From Xanthostigma xanthostigma (taxonomy: Eukaryota > Arthropoda > Insecta > Raphidioptera > Raphidiidae): 64,000 bases of DNA. This document shows positions 43,408-51,915 of the stretch, in pieces. The notes beneath the pieces are model-generated. The model was not told the DNA's origin, searched no databases, and worked only from the letters and a program-made list of their open reading frames with translations. Location of the stretch: NCBI GenBank assembly GCA_963575645.1, contig OY754473.1, positions 4,650,001 to 4,714,000 of the forward strand. The letters run 5' to 3'. A program made the translations under genes and the position numbers. How positions within the stretch are numbered: the stretch's first letter is position 1; each line of letters starts with the position of its first letter.

Positions 43408-46368
43408 TACATACAGCCCTACGGACATCATCGCCAAAATAGTTTTAATAGCTTCCTAGGACCTCAAAACGTCGAGATCTGGCGAAAACTCGATTTTCGA
43501 AAATCGGGGTGAAACCAATAACTTCCCGATTTTTGAAAAAAAAAATTTTTTTTTTTTTTTAAGCGGGAAGTTAAAAATTGTTATAAACCAGGGTCGGTCC
43601 GGGACCTAAAAAATTACCGGGAAAATTGTCAAATGCATCTACAAGACCGTGTAACTAAGAAGAAAAAAATCGAGACCGGTCTGGACCGGCGCACCGGGGA
43701 AAGTCCCGGTATTCCCTGAGGACACTGTTATAAACTATTGCGATTGGATTTAGCTAGTAGAAGCTATTTATGCATTAGCTATAAACTTTTTAATGCTTTG
43801 CCTCTGGAATTAAGGAATTTAAATTCAAGGTCTTATAAAAAAAATTTTTACCAGAAATTGTCTATACTCCATCAGTGAATTTTTTAATATTAATTTTAAT
43901 ATGTTAAACACAAACTGATTATTATTGTATTGTATTTTGACGTTATCTATGTGGGCTTGCCCATCTTTGATAATAAATCTTATCTATCTATCTATCTATG
44001 AAAAGCGATTGCGCACTAAACTTAATCAAAATAAACTTGGGAAAATTTAAAAGTCTTACTGATATGTAGTTACTTTTAGTTAGTTTCTTTTTTATTCAAC
44101 TCACTAGAGTTGGTAATACTATAGAACCCGTCGAATAAGATTTCTATCAAGGCCGCTGCACACGAGGCTAGAAACACTGCTCGGACTTCTGCTGGCCGAC
44201 AGGTTAGAAAATTACGTCAGTGCGGGCTCGCCTGCTAGCTCACAAGATAGATTTTAAAATTACAACAGGGACTATTTTTCTTGCTAAGTATGAGCAAGAA
44301 CCAATCAGGAAGCAGTATAGTATCACGTGGATGACTTGAACAAACGCCCACAAACAAACAGTATATCATAGTGTGTGTTCTGTTCAGAGACAATCAACAT
44401 GCACTTTTGTTACTATCACTGCGCGCGCACCGAATCTACCTGCAGAGCAAGCGTGTAAAGACGTCTCGTGTGAAGCGAGCACATAATAGCAATCAAAAGA
44501 ACCAACGCTAGAAAACTGGTAGTTAAATCTAGCAAGGAACCTAGCGGCAAATCCAGCCTCGTGTGCAGCGGACTTAAGATACTTTTTGCCCAACTATAAC
44601 GTAGAGTCCGTCAATACCGAGACGATGCCCAAAATAATTGTAACTGTATTATTTATTTTCATAGGTCGATGTGCGATTTGAAAAAAGAAACTTGCGGCCA
44701 GATGGTTGTTCCGGTGGCATCGCATCATTGCAGGACGACAGCTTTGTGCAACGAGGCTTGCGACAGCACAAAGGAGTTTGTTTGCGGTTCCGATAACAAA
44801 TTTTACAAAAACGAATGCGAAATGAAGAGAGACAATTGCGGGTGAGTTATTTTGAAAAATAAAACAACCCAACCGCCAGCAGTAGGGGAGATTTCGATCG
44901 GAGACATCGAGACGCGAAGCTCGTAACTTCATTCGGATATCGTCGCGGCACCTTCAAAACTGCTTATTTCGTAGTAAGAAATACAGTGTAAACTCCATTT
45001 AACGTCACTTGATATAACGACAAACTCCTTAAAACGTCGAAATTACTTAACTCTAGTTAGTTTACTTTGTTGCTCTTACTCTAAATAACAACACACCTAC
45101 TCTAAAATAACGACAACAATACGTCATCATTAAGCAATAAACAGTACTTGTTTGTTATTTTGTTGCTTTGTTGTCGGCATCATGCGTATCGAAGATTCGA
45201 AGAAATTCGTTCTTTTGTTTGTTGGGATTATCTTTCACATGTTTAGCTCAGCTGCGCTTATCGATAAGTTATCATATTCTTAGTTGCCCACAAACTTGCA
45301 AAGAGTAAAAGAAAATCTTTGTGTATTGACGAAAATGTTTTATTAATACGCGCAATAGAGGCGGGAGAAAAGATAAGTGATGTTGGAAGACGCTTTGGAT
45401 TCAGTCGCTAAAAATATTAATGGATTAATTCTTCTCTCCTTTTAACGACAACTCTCAATAACGCCACAAAGTGCACAGTCCCTTGAGTGTCGCTATATAG
45501 AGTTTTCACTGTATATTTGGGCCCGCGTCTCGTTCTTTTTGCTATTAAGTAAAGTAGGGGATGTACCCGACATCCAGAGAATATAAAATATCCTAAACAA
45601 TGTTCTTACAATATTGGAAGTGCAACTTCTTAAATGAGATTGATTCATGCGACTTAACGTGTAACGAAACGTTACACCTCTGTAGTACGCGCCACCAATC
45701 TAAAAGGTTCGAAAGTTAGATGCGAATGCGGGCTTGCGCTTGTACAGTCTGTTGAAAAACTACAAACTCGCAACTCAACAAAACTAACATAGCAATAACA
45801 ACTTGACAATAGCGTACTCGACTGTACTTTAAAGCAGGAAAGCGACAAAGGCAACGAGCGATCACGGCCAATCACCGACGAGCGCACGTTCCGTACAGTT
45901 AGCTGGGAGGTGGTGGGAGTATCAACGGCTCTGAAATGTGTCTTTGCGACGCTGGTTGTGACTAACTTCAGAACCTTTTAGACCCGTGGGCCGTACTATA
46001 CTCCTGACCTTGAGCGGGGCGCTGGGAAGGTAGCTTATGCGTATGGATCCGTGTGTGTGTCTACAGTCAACGCGACTAGAAGTAGGTTCTACAGCGTGAA
46101 ATACACGGCCTCATGCATTCTTGTTTTTTATAGTAAACATGTCTACGTCGTCCCGATGAAGCGATGTCTTGCCGGATTCATGTTCAAGGGCTGCCAAAGG
46201 ATGTGCCCCCCGCATTACGATCCGGTGTGCGGTACGGACGATAAGACGTATTCGAATCAGTGTTTCTTAGAAATGGAAAATTGCCGTTCGAGAGCGCTAG
46301 TGCAGATGAAACACCTGGGTACTTGCACGCAACCGATCAACGAAATTCCCAAAAACTATTTATATTAG
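33805..46368 (+). CDS. multi-Kazal serine protease inhibitor-type protein, 8 exons (5' incomplete)
   Basis: Joined exons 33,805-33,936, 35,405-35,552, 38,247-38,408, 39,052-39,195, 40,147-40,311, 42,004-42,300, 44,665-44,841 and 46,134-46,368 give about 486 in-frame codons and end with TAG. They encode nine Kazal domains, each with six cysteines, exactly ten residues between C3 and C4 (CGSDGxxYxNxC type) and the usual C4-x6-C5 spacing in most. The tail is short, ending NYLY. Kazal domains bind serine proteases through a loop after C2. The candidate P1 residues (C2+2) are A, K, Q, R, G, S, S, S, P, so only some look trypsin-like; this inference needs biochemical support. A secreted or extracellular role is expected from the disulphide-rich design, but the signal peptide is not visible. 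Tandem-Kazal proteins of this kind occur widely in insects (for example Drosophila CG32354). The start is missing: the first exon begins with two bases of a split codon. Confidence 0.92.
34385..34630 (+). pseudogene. Harbinger nuclease N-terminus, fragment 1
   Basis: It starts [18 protein letters not shown] and continues with '[14 protein letters not shown]' and '[13 protein letters not shown]', the typical N-terminal pattern of Harbinger transposases. A shift near 34,545 then moves the family-like '[15 protein letters not shown]' to another frame. The catalytic DDE domain is absent. Confidence 0.65.
34590..34800 (-). pseudogene. MADF/SANT-like protein fragment of Harbinger
   Basis: The minus-strand frame contains '[20 protein letters not shown]', then '[19 protein letters not shown]' and 'SKKSGVTK', which is the central pattern of MADF domains. 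In active Harbinger elements this second protein assists nuclear import and DNA binding of the nuclease. Both ends run into nuclease-derived sequence, so only a core is left. Confidence 0.65.
34793..34939 (+). pseudogene. Harbinger nuclease N-terminus, fragment 2
   Basis: It repeats the fragment 1 region: '[20 protein letters not shown]', then '[11 protein letters not shown]'. Two versions of the same transposase segment on either side of a MADF piece imply a rearrangement between two related copies. Confidence 0.55.
35405..35552 (+). CDS. Kazal gene exon B: end of domain 1, domain 2 to C5
   Basis: Acceptor 'tttcag', donor 'GTAAAT'. It supplies C6 of domain 1 (DPNAC) and domain 2 with [15 protein letters not shown]. 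The putative P1 is lysine (CSK). A Helitron-like 3' end begins only about 60 bp downstream. Confidence 0.9.
35612..35760 (-). mobile_element. Helitron-like 3' end fragment
   Basis: 'ctaatagcgggccggtccgg' plus 'cttcgcccg' resembles the hairpin terminus of insect Helitrons on the minus strand. It is followed by the 'agtagttctggagattacct' block. The 5' end was not found. Confidence 0.45.
36018..36609. mobile_element. hAT-type element, 592 bp
   Basis: Termini TAGCGATGTGTC and GACACATCACTA are flanked by CTACCGAG (36,010-36,017) and CTAACGAG (36,610-36,617), an 8-bp target duplication with one difference. Subterminal 'ggagcgac' and 'gtcgctcc' repeats are present. The frames on both strands (36,330-36,692) are translations of these repeats. 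Confidence 0.8.
37013..37376 (+). repeat. 130-bp tandem repeat, about 2.8 copies
   Basis: The anchor 'ttgcgcaatgaaaag' is at 37,031, 37,161 and 37,291. Units contain 'gatgcgatggcgtt' twice, suggesting an older half-unit. It lies in the intron before exon C of the Kazal gene. Confidence 0.9.
37575..38170 (+). repeat. 152-bp tandem repeat, 4 copies
   Basis: The anchor 'catgcttcttcttcgatttt' is at 37,690, 37,842, 37,995 and 38,147. Units contain 'gcgtaacgctgccaacctac' and diverge slightly. The array ends only about 75 bp before Kazal exon C. Confidence 0.9.
38247..38408 (+). CDS. Kazal gene exon C: end of domain 2, domain 3 to C5
   Basis: Acceptor 'cgacag', donor 'GTCAGT'. It supplies 'LSHLGPC' (C6 of domain 2), the classical Kazal ending, and domain 3 with [16 protein letters not shown] 152-bp tandem array ends about 75 bp upstream. 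Confidence 0.9.
39052..39195 (+). CDS. Kazal gene exon D: end of domain 3, domain 4 to C5
   Basis: Acceptor 'tttatag', donor 'GTAAAA'. It supplies C6 of domain 3 (KKYC) and domain 4 with [15 protein letters not shown]. The putative P1 is arginine (CWR). Confidence 0.88.
39293..39708 (+). repeat. 140-bp tandem repeat, 3 copies
   Basis: The anchor 'tcgtcttttgttct' is at 39,293, 39,434 and 39,573, followed in each unit by 'gtgtggccggaaatttta' and 'cttgtttctgttagatggca'. It begins about 100 bp after Kazal exon D. Confidence 0.9.
40147..40311 (+). CDS. Kazal gene exon E: end of domain 4, domain 5 to C5
   Basis: Acceptor 'tttttcag', donor 'GTAAGC'. It supplies '[11 protein letters not shown]' (C6 of domain 4) and domain 5 with [15 protein letters not shown]. 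The 'KHV-VPM-C' linker recurs in exon H, hinting at an exon-duplication relationship. Confidence 0.9.
40594..41908 (-). repeat. repeat family F, copy interrupted by element E2
   Basis: An inverted copy of 10,621-11,092 with extra 'catctgacggctt' repeat units. It is split by E2 at 41,161-41,835, and the right part ends 'gaataattcgcacaggtcac'. Confidence 0.65.
41161..41835 (-). mobile_element. element family E, copy 2
   Basis: The inverse of E1 at 24,687-25,340 with high similarity. Near 41,690-41,750 the segment 'ggaacgttacgcgtta' is amplified three times, unlike E1. The boundaries are set by comparison with the empty site at about 10,690. Confidence 0.7.
42004..42300 (+). CDS. Kazal gene exon F: C6 of domain 5, all of domain 6, start of domain 7
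   Basis: Acceptor 'ttttcag', donor 'GTTCGT'. This is the only exon that carries a complete domain: domain 6 with [13 protein letters not shown] and 'AHIGNC'. It also holds domain 7 up to GSDGNVY. There is no intron at the usual post-C5 position of domain 6. The donor is a weaker GTTCGT. Confidence 0.88.
42730..43140 (+). repeat. 156-bp tandem repeat, about 2.6 copies
   Basis: The anchor 'cgttcacg' (or its variant) is at 42,755, 42,911 and 43,068, each followed by a version of 'gaccgattttgatgcggttt'. It lies in the intron between Kazal exons F and G. Confidence 0.85.
43373..43407. repeat. (CA)n microsatellite
   Basis: A dinucleotide run following a short 'catacataca' stretch. Confidence 0.95.
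43590..43715. repeat. uninterrupted relative of the 8,548-9,117 repeat
   Basis: It reads 'cagggtcggtccgggacc' through 'gaccgtgtaactaagaagaa', without the 435-bp insertion present at 8,611-9,045. Confidence 0.65.
44151..44572. mobile_element. MITE (Harbinger-like), copy 2
   Basis: The left GGCCGCTGCACACGAGGC and right inverted partner 'gcctcgtgtgcagcgg' match copy 1 at 12,534-12,966. It ends about 90 bp before Kazal exon G. The minus-strand frames here are shadows. Confidence 0.65.
44665..44841 (+). CDS. Kazal gene exon G: rest of domain 7, domain 8 to C5
   Basis: Acceptor 'ttcatag', donor 'GTGAGT'. It starts with '[11 protein letters not shown]', completing domain 7 across an intron placed between C3 and C4. 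It continues through C6 to domain 8 with [14 protein letters not shown]. Confidence 0.88.
44984..45511 (+). mobile_element. Tigger/pogo element, decayed copy 2
   Basis: The same ends as 6,922-7,492 with TA on both sides. The start codon region and the recognition-helix part of the transposase remnant are deleted or shifted, so no usable frame remains. Confidence 0.75.
45686..45995 (-). mobile_element. 310-bp MITE, TACGCGCCACG family, copy 2
   Basis: Inverted relative to copy 1. The ends are 'tacgcgccaccaatctaaaa' and a decayed 'gtgggccgta'. It sits just before the last Kazal exon. Confidence 0.75.
46134..46368 (+). CDS. Kazal gene exon H: C6 of domain 8, domain 9, stop
   Basis: Acceptor 'tttttatag'. 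It supplies '[11 protein letters not shown]' and domain 9 with [15 protein letters not shown] and 'KHLGTC', then a short tail ending NYLY and TAG at 46,366-46,368. Confidence 0.9.
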
Positions 46369-46701
46369 TTCGCAAAATGCATTTTTCCAAAAGACAGTTT
46401 AATATATTTGCCTAGTTTAGTTTTTATTTATGTGATCATTTATTTTTAAAATGATTTTATTAGAGCGGTATATAAATTGAAAACCGTTGAAACTGTTTTT
46501 GATCGTTTTAGCAGCTTTCGAGATTGATATTTTTTATTGTATGTATGTTTTTTTTTTCTGCCAATTGTGCCAACGATTTTACTGTTATATTTTTTTATAC
46601 ATATCAAAATATTTAAGATGCGGTCATTGTCACCCCTGTCTAAACAATTCGTTTTATTTTTCGATAGGATGTTACGAATTCAATTTTTGACGTGAAAACC
46701 A

Positions 46702-46942
46702 TAGGCGTAGCAACGATTTTATCCTAGGGAGGGCCAAATTTTCAACTCTACCAGCTGCTACTTATACAAAATTTGAAAACTGTTCATAGAAGGGAAGTTG
46801 ATCAACACGACTTTCTGGAGAAATTTCACGACAAAGAAAATATGTAGATTATTGTAGATTTATCTTGTTATTTGTACGTGAACAATTAATATTGTAGCGT
46901 GGGCCAGGCCCACCTGTCCCCCCTCCTTTTGCTACGCCAATG
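46702..46942. mobile_element. small TIR element with GGCGTAGCAA ends
   Basis: 'ataggcgtagcaacg' on the left and 'ttttgctacgccaat' on the right are inverted; both continue into G-rich or C-rich blocks ('gggagggcc', 'cccccctcc'). It lies in the probable 3' UTR or downstream flank of the Kazal gene. Confidence 0.5.
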
Positions 46943-47157
46943 TTGAAAACGTCTATTCACTCCTTACAGTGACGGGTCCGTCCAATAATGTTGTCACTTG
47001 TGCAACAAACAATGAAACGGGGTATTTTGGCATGTTTGATTATGGTCCCATCTTGATATTGCAATTTATTATAATATAAATTATTATTTTGTAATATTTA
47101 TTTTTTTATATATGTATTTGTAATGTGATTTTTTATATGAGTGTACGCAAAAAGTAA

Positions 47158-47163
47158 AATAAA
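47158..47163 (+). promoter_or_regulatory. candidate polyadenylation signal AATAAA
   Basis: An AATAAA on the plus strand about 790 nt after the Kazal stop codon. Nothing else supports it; earlier variant signals are possible in this AT-rich stretch. Confidence 0.3.
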
Positions 47164-47265
47164 AAAATCATTCGTTCACAAATTTTAATGTCCATCCTTT
47201 TCCAGGATTATTCAGCGGCAATAATTCGCATAGACGAATCATAATATACATATGTACCTTGTACA

Positions 47266-47998
47266 ATGAGCCTTTTTCATGAAGTACGAAAAATCACTCA
47301 CTAGTAGCGCTAGTAGTTCGGTAGGGACAAACACTGTCAAATCCCCATATAAACACACATTAAAGTGTACTTGAAAAAAAATGTTTTTAACAGAAGATGA
47401 TGTTCCTGGAGCAAAACTAAAATTTGCAACTGTAAAAGATAACAATGTAGTAACATTAAAACGTTGGCTTGCGTGTCGTAATTTAAAAGTATCTGGAAAA
47501 AAAAATGAATTAATAGACAGGTTAGTATGCAGACTCTAGTAAAATATTAGCGATAAATTCAAACTGTAATAAGAGAAATTGAAAATAATTATGAATTTCA
47601 AATTTATTTCCAAATGAAATATGAATCAAAAATATATGGTAATAAAATAAATTTAATTAAATATAATAAATGAATATAATTTAATAAAAGATTGAGGTTA
47701 TAAATCATTCTAATCAATGGTAATAAACTGTCAAAAATTTACTATTCATTTTTTATTCATTTAATTAATTTTAAAAATAATTTCGATAACATATGTAAAT
47801 GATGACTCTCAGTGATAAGTTTATCAGTTCAAAATTTTTTTTATTTCAGATTTATATTTTTAAATAATAAAATAATATCACGTAAAAAACATTGGTTGGC
47901 ACAGAGAGGTTGGCATGTAAATATTTTATGTTTGTCCCTACTACTAGTGCTGCCTCTCGTGACACTTTCGCTGCACTATTCTCAGGAAAAAGGCTCAT
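47266..47998 (+). mobile_element. TIR element carrying a SAP-type exon
   Basis: ATGAGCCTTTTTC at the left and its complement at 47,986-47,998 form the termini. Subterminal 'agtagttcggtagggacaaa' and the complement of 'tttgtccctactactagtgc' add to the symmetry. A SAP-like frame lies just inside the left end. No transposase was recognised and the target duplication is unclear. Confidence 0.6.
47381..47539 (+). CDS. SAP-domain-like small frame (52 residues)
   Basis: It starts MFLTEDDVPGAKLKFATVKD. The segment 'VVTLKRWLACRNLKVSGKKN' plus 'ELIDRL' has the SAP pattern (helix, L-K-x-W-L, G-L-like turn, S-G-K-K-x-E-L-I-x-R). SAP domains bind DNA. A good donor (gacag|gttagt) at 47,520/47,521 suggests a first coding exon ending in ELIDR, with a possible acceptor 'tttatttcag' near 47,850. 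SAP N-termini of this style occur in repeat-associated arthropod proteins; the rest of such a protein is not seen here. Confidence 0.6.
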   Translation: MFLTEDDVPGAKLKFATVKDNNVVTLKRWLACRNLKVSGKKNELIDRLVCRL

Positions 47999-48487
47999 TA
48001 AAAACGTAAGTATTCTGTTTAGGACATGTCTATGATGAACTTACTAGAGCGCAGAAAAGTCCAAACTAATAGCTTTGAAAAAATTCAATTAGATGTCACT
48101 AGCACCTTTATAACGTACACTAGTGACATTTAGCAAAAAATTACCAACCGCAAAAAATTCAAAGCAAGCTTTTGTAAAACTCTCATAGATGTCGTTAACA
48201 AACTCTGTATGTGTTAGCGATATTTGACAAATTTTTTTTAAAGTTTTAGCTTACACTTGTTTGCTTTTTAGCCGTTATTCCGTTAGATGTCACTAACATA
48301 CAGTTTGTGTATATTCGTGAAATCTAACAGAAAAAGTTAAACTATTCGTTTTGAAAGTTTTTCTCGTAGAGGACACTAGTACAAGGTACATATTTTTTAA
48401 AGGACTTTACTATGCAAAACGAATATAGCTAAAAATTCTGATAAGGATTAAATTTCGAATATCCAAAGATCAAGTTTAGTGAGCTTG

Positions 48488-49620
48488 TAGAAAATGACAC
48501 GCCATAGTCACCAAGCCCCTCCGTTTCTTCATATCAGAGACAGGGCCACTCAAAGTGAATTTCTGAAAACTCTGGAATACCCATCGGATGCATTTAAAAT
48601 TCGGTGACCTGATAGAAAACGAAAGGCTGAGTTCAATGAGCGCACCTGGAGGTCTGTATCTATAACCGTTTCGGAGATAGAGGCGTTTGAACGTCGCTTT
48701 GGTGTTTAAAAACACTTTAAATGCCACCCATCCAAAAGTTGAGCTTATTTTTTGATTCGGAGTGTCATTTAGTGTTAGCACAAGCCGTCTAGACCAGAAA
48801 AGCGAGTTATTGGAAAATGTCGAAAATCGACAAAAAACGCGATTTTTCCCATAGTATAGCCTTAGTTTTTTTGTGATTTTTTTAAGACAATTTTTGACAA
48901 TGTCTCCGATCCGATTTAAATTCGGTAGGCTTATATAAAATGACACGCTGAAGTCACCGAGCCCCTCCGTTGCTTCGTATCACTTACCGTTTCGAAGATA
49001 GACCCGTTCGAAGTGGTTTTCTGGAAAGTCTGGAATACGCATCGGGATGCATTTAAAATGCGGTGTACTGATAGAAAACGACACGCTGAATTCAATGAGC
49101 GCACCCGGAGTTCTGTATCTATTACCGTTTCGGAGATATTGACGTTTAAATGTTTCTTCTACATTGAAATTCACTATAAAAGCCCACAGGACTTAAAGTT
49201 GAGCTTATTTTTTGATTCGGAGTGTCATTTAGTGTTAGTATAAGCCGTCTAGACCAGAAAAGCGAGTTATTGGAAAATGTCGAAAATCGACAAAAAACGC
49301 GATTTTTCCCATAGTATAGCCTTAGTTTTTTTGTGATTTTTTTAAGACAATTTTTGACAATGTCTCCGATCCGATTGAAATTCGGTAGGCTTATATAAAA
49401 TGACACGCTGAAATCACCGAGCCCCTCCGTTGCTTCGTATCACTTACCGTTCCGAAGATAGAAGTGGTTTTCTGGAAAGTCTGGAATACGCATCGGATAC
49501 ATTTCAAATTTGGTGTACTGATAGAAAACGACACGCTGAATTCAATGAGCGCAACCGGAGGTCTGTATCTATTACCGTTTCGGAGATAGAGGCGTTCGAA
49601 CGTTGCTTCGGTGTTTAAAA
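48488..49620 (+). repeat. tandem repeat with a 446-460 bp period, 2.5 copies
   Basis: The anchor 'aaaatgacac' recurs at 48,491, 48,937 and 49,397. Units share 'ttattggaaaatgtcgaaaa' and 'tgaattcaatgagcgca'-type blocks. Long minus-strand frames (up to 156 codons) repeat from unit to unit but show no domain. Confidence 0.85.
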
Positions 49621-49944
49621 ACACTTTTTGGAAATAGGGTCTTTTAAAAAAATTGTGGAAAAACGAAAGTCTCTCAGCAGTTTTAAAGAATTATTCTTTG
49701 GGATTTGATCCAGTGAAATCATACTTGTATAATAAATGTTTAAAAACTACCTTAATAACTTAAAATCAATTTGTTCAGAGAAACCATCTAGTATTAATTA
49801 TTTTTAACTTTTATAAATGCCAATAGATGACAGCATAAACTCACCAATTTAAATAGACAACATACGGAATTCTTTTGAAGCTTACAGCTCATAAGAATAA
49901 AGATTATTGTGGATGTGTTCCGAAATATGATCCCATATACTGGC

Positions 49945-50235
49945 CACTGCTAGTGACGTCATGAATCGACGCCATACTGTTGATTCCTTCCGAAATATAA
50001 TGGCCAGCGCGTTGACGTATTATTATTTCCCTCGTCCACCAAAAGTAATTGTTTACTTTGTTGAGCAGACATTATTGCGAATAACAAATAATAAAATAAA
50101 AAATACCACAAAATTTGATGCACACATGTTCGGTTAACTATTTATGCTATGTCACATCCGTCTCACCAGTATAATATGGTGGCATACCAGTTTAAATATG
50201 GCGTCGTATTTATGACGTCATTAGCACTGGCCCTC
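49945..50235. repeat. inverted-repeat element
   Basis: 'actggccactgctagtgacg' on the left pairs loosely with 'tgacgtcattagcactggcc' on the right, and 'gacgccata' with 'tatggcgtc'. Possibly a decayed TIR element. Confidence 0.45.
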
Positions 50236-51852
50236 CATAATAGAGATTTTTAGGTGCATTTGACCAAACAACAAGAATCATATTATATTTACTTTTATTT
50301 GTTAGAAACTCTTGTTTGAAACTTTTTCAAAAGAATCACTATACAAGAAATATTTATAATTATATATAAACTATAATATACACCATATATATTATATACA
50401 TAATATACGTATATAAATATATACAACAGAAAGGACTAATTAATATGACTTTCAAATTTTCGCTATATTATTTTAAATTAATACTAATTAATAATTTAAT
50501 ATACTTAACAAAAAAATCTCACACAAATTAGAATGATCTTTATTCACTGGCCAAATTTGAGTTACAGTCCGTTAACACTCAACGTGCAAAGAGGTTATTT
50601 TAACCGAATTTCATTACATATCGCACACCGTTAGATAAACCAATCGAATCGTCTGAAATTGATTGTATGTGTCAAAGGCGACCGATTAGGTTTTGTTTTA
50701 ACGGTTCACTACATACGATGATATGATTGCCTCTGAAGTTTAACTTAGGTTTTGTGGTGCACAGCAGTGGTAACCAACAGCTTAAATGTTTATTTGGGCT
50801 TTAGCACTAATTAATATTTTTTTTTTTTAATTTGAAACTACTTTTTGAACCTGGCCAACTTGATTACTACTACTTTACAATTTTAATTTTTCACTCGGCC
50901 GTACGTCTTGTTATAGCTCGGAGGGTAGAACCTGTGAATTTTATCGACGTTTTACAAAATTTTCGAGAATGATCAACACCAAGTTCGGTCGAGTTAAATT
51001 CGCGGCTAGCCCGTTGCAAACATTCGAAAAAATTTATATTTTTGTGTTTATGCAATGAAATACAAAACTGGTTTCGATTAGGTTTGCCACGAGTCTGGAG
51101 CACAGTTTACACAAGGTTGCCAACTCCTAAAAAGCTTTCCCCCCAACCACAAGTTGAAATATTCGGTCGGACACTAGAAGCCGATCACAAAATCGGTTTG
51201 AGTTCGTAGCTGCGTTTCATCTTTTGCTTCGCCATCTGTCAGCCGATGCCTTTAAACAGCGGAAAGTGCGTCGACACGTCACTTCCGCCCGGAAAAAGAA
51301 CCGAGTTATTTCTGAGTCGCGCTTAGAGAAGTTTTATTTCAAAAAATAAAATTTAGCCGAAGGGCGTACAAAAAACAAACAAAACATACAGATGTCACTA
51401 TGTTTCTAGACTAAGATATGGCACTTCACGTTTGATCAAACATCTATCATAAAATATCAATTTAGAATTACGACATTATTTTTGTACAATTACAAGGTTT
51501 CACGATGATAAACAGTGCAAAAAAGCATAAAAAAAAATATCCGATAAACAAGAAAAAATGTACATTATATTGTCATTGCTGATTCGATAAAAAAAAATCT
51601 TATAAATAAAAAAAAGTTATACCGAAATATTACAATCATATAAATTAAATATGTCTAAAACTTACTTCAATAAACAACAGTCCAACTAAATGTACATTGA
51701 AGACAACGAAGAAACAAAACACCAACTGTGTATTTAAAAAAAAAATTCAACACTAAATCGAAAATCAAAAACGTCGCTGCGACGACGAGTTCATGCAGTT
51801 GATGGTCGAAGGTGCGCCGGGGCGTTCCGTTTCATACGTTGTCTTCTAGCAG
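50236..51852. other. intergenic and EPT1 3' flank
   Basis: It includes the 3' UTR of the minus-strand EPT1 gene. A minus-strand AATAAA (plus-strand tttatt) is at 51,333-51,338 among several candidates. No exon was recognised. No SECIS-like fold was convincing by eye downstream of the EPT1 stop. Confidence 0.4.
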
Positions 51853-51915
51853 TCAATCCTCGCGCGCTTTTATTTTGAAACACTTGATATGAAAATGATC
51901 GCACATTTGCTGAAC
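51853..51915 (-). CDS. EPT1: EPT1 exon 8 and stop (TGA)
   Basis: Acceptor 'gtttttag' just above 51,915. It encodes [20 protein letters not shown] and then TGA at 51,853-51,855. If the TGA were read through, the frame would continue L-L-E-D-N-V to a second TGA at 51,832-51,834. Ending at the first TGA is the default call. Confidence 0.85.
   Translation of the reverse strand, partial: VQQMCDHFHIKCFKIKARED

Noticed and set aside
45672-45887. Frames of the [11 protein letters not shown] type as a gene family
   Set aside because: They are translations of the five-copy 310-bp MITE; the frame is not kept beyond the element.
48476-48946. 156-codon minus-strand frame as a gene
   Set aside because: It lies wholly inside a tandem array, shows no domain, and its repeats follow the DNA period.
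51832-51855. Calling EPT1 a selenoprotein here
   Set aside because: The TGA position is suggestive, but no SECIS-like structure was convincing by eye in the 3' flank, so the TGA is called as a stop.
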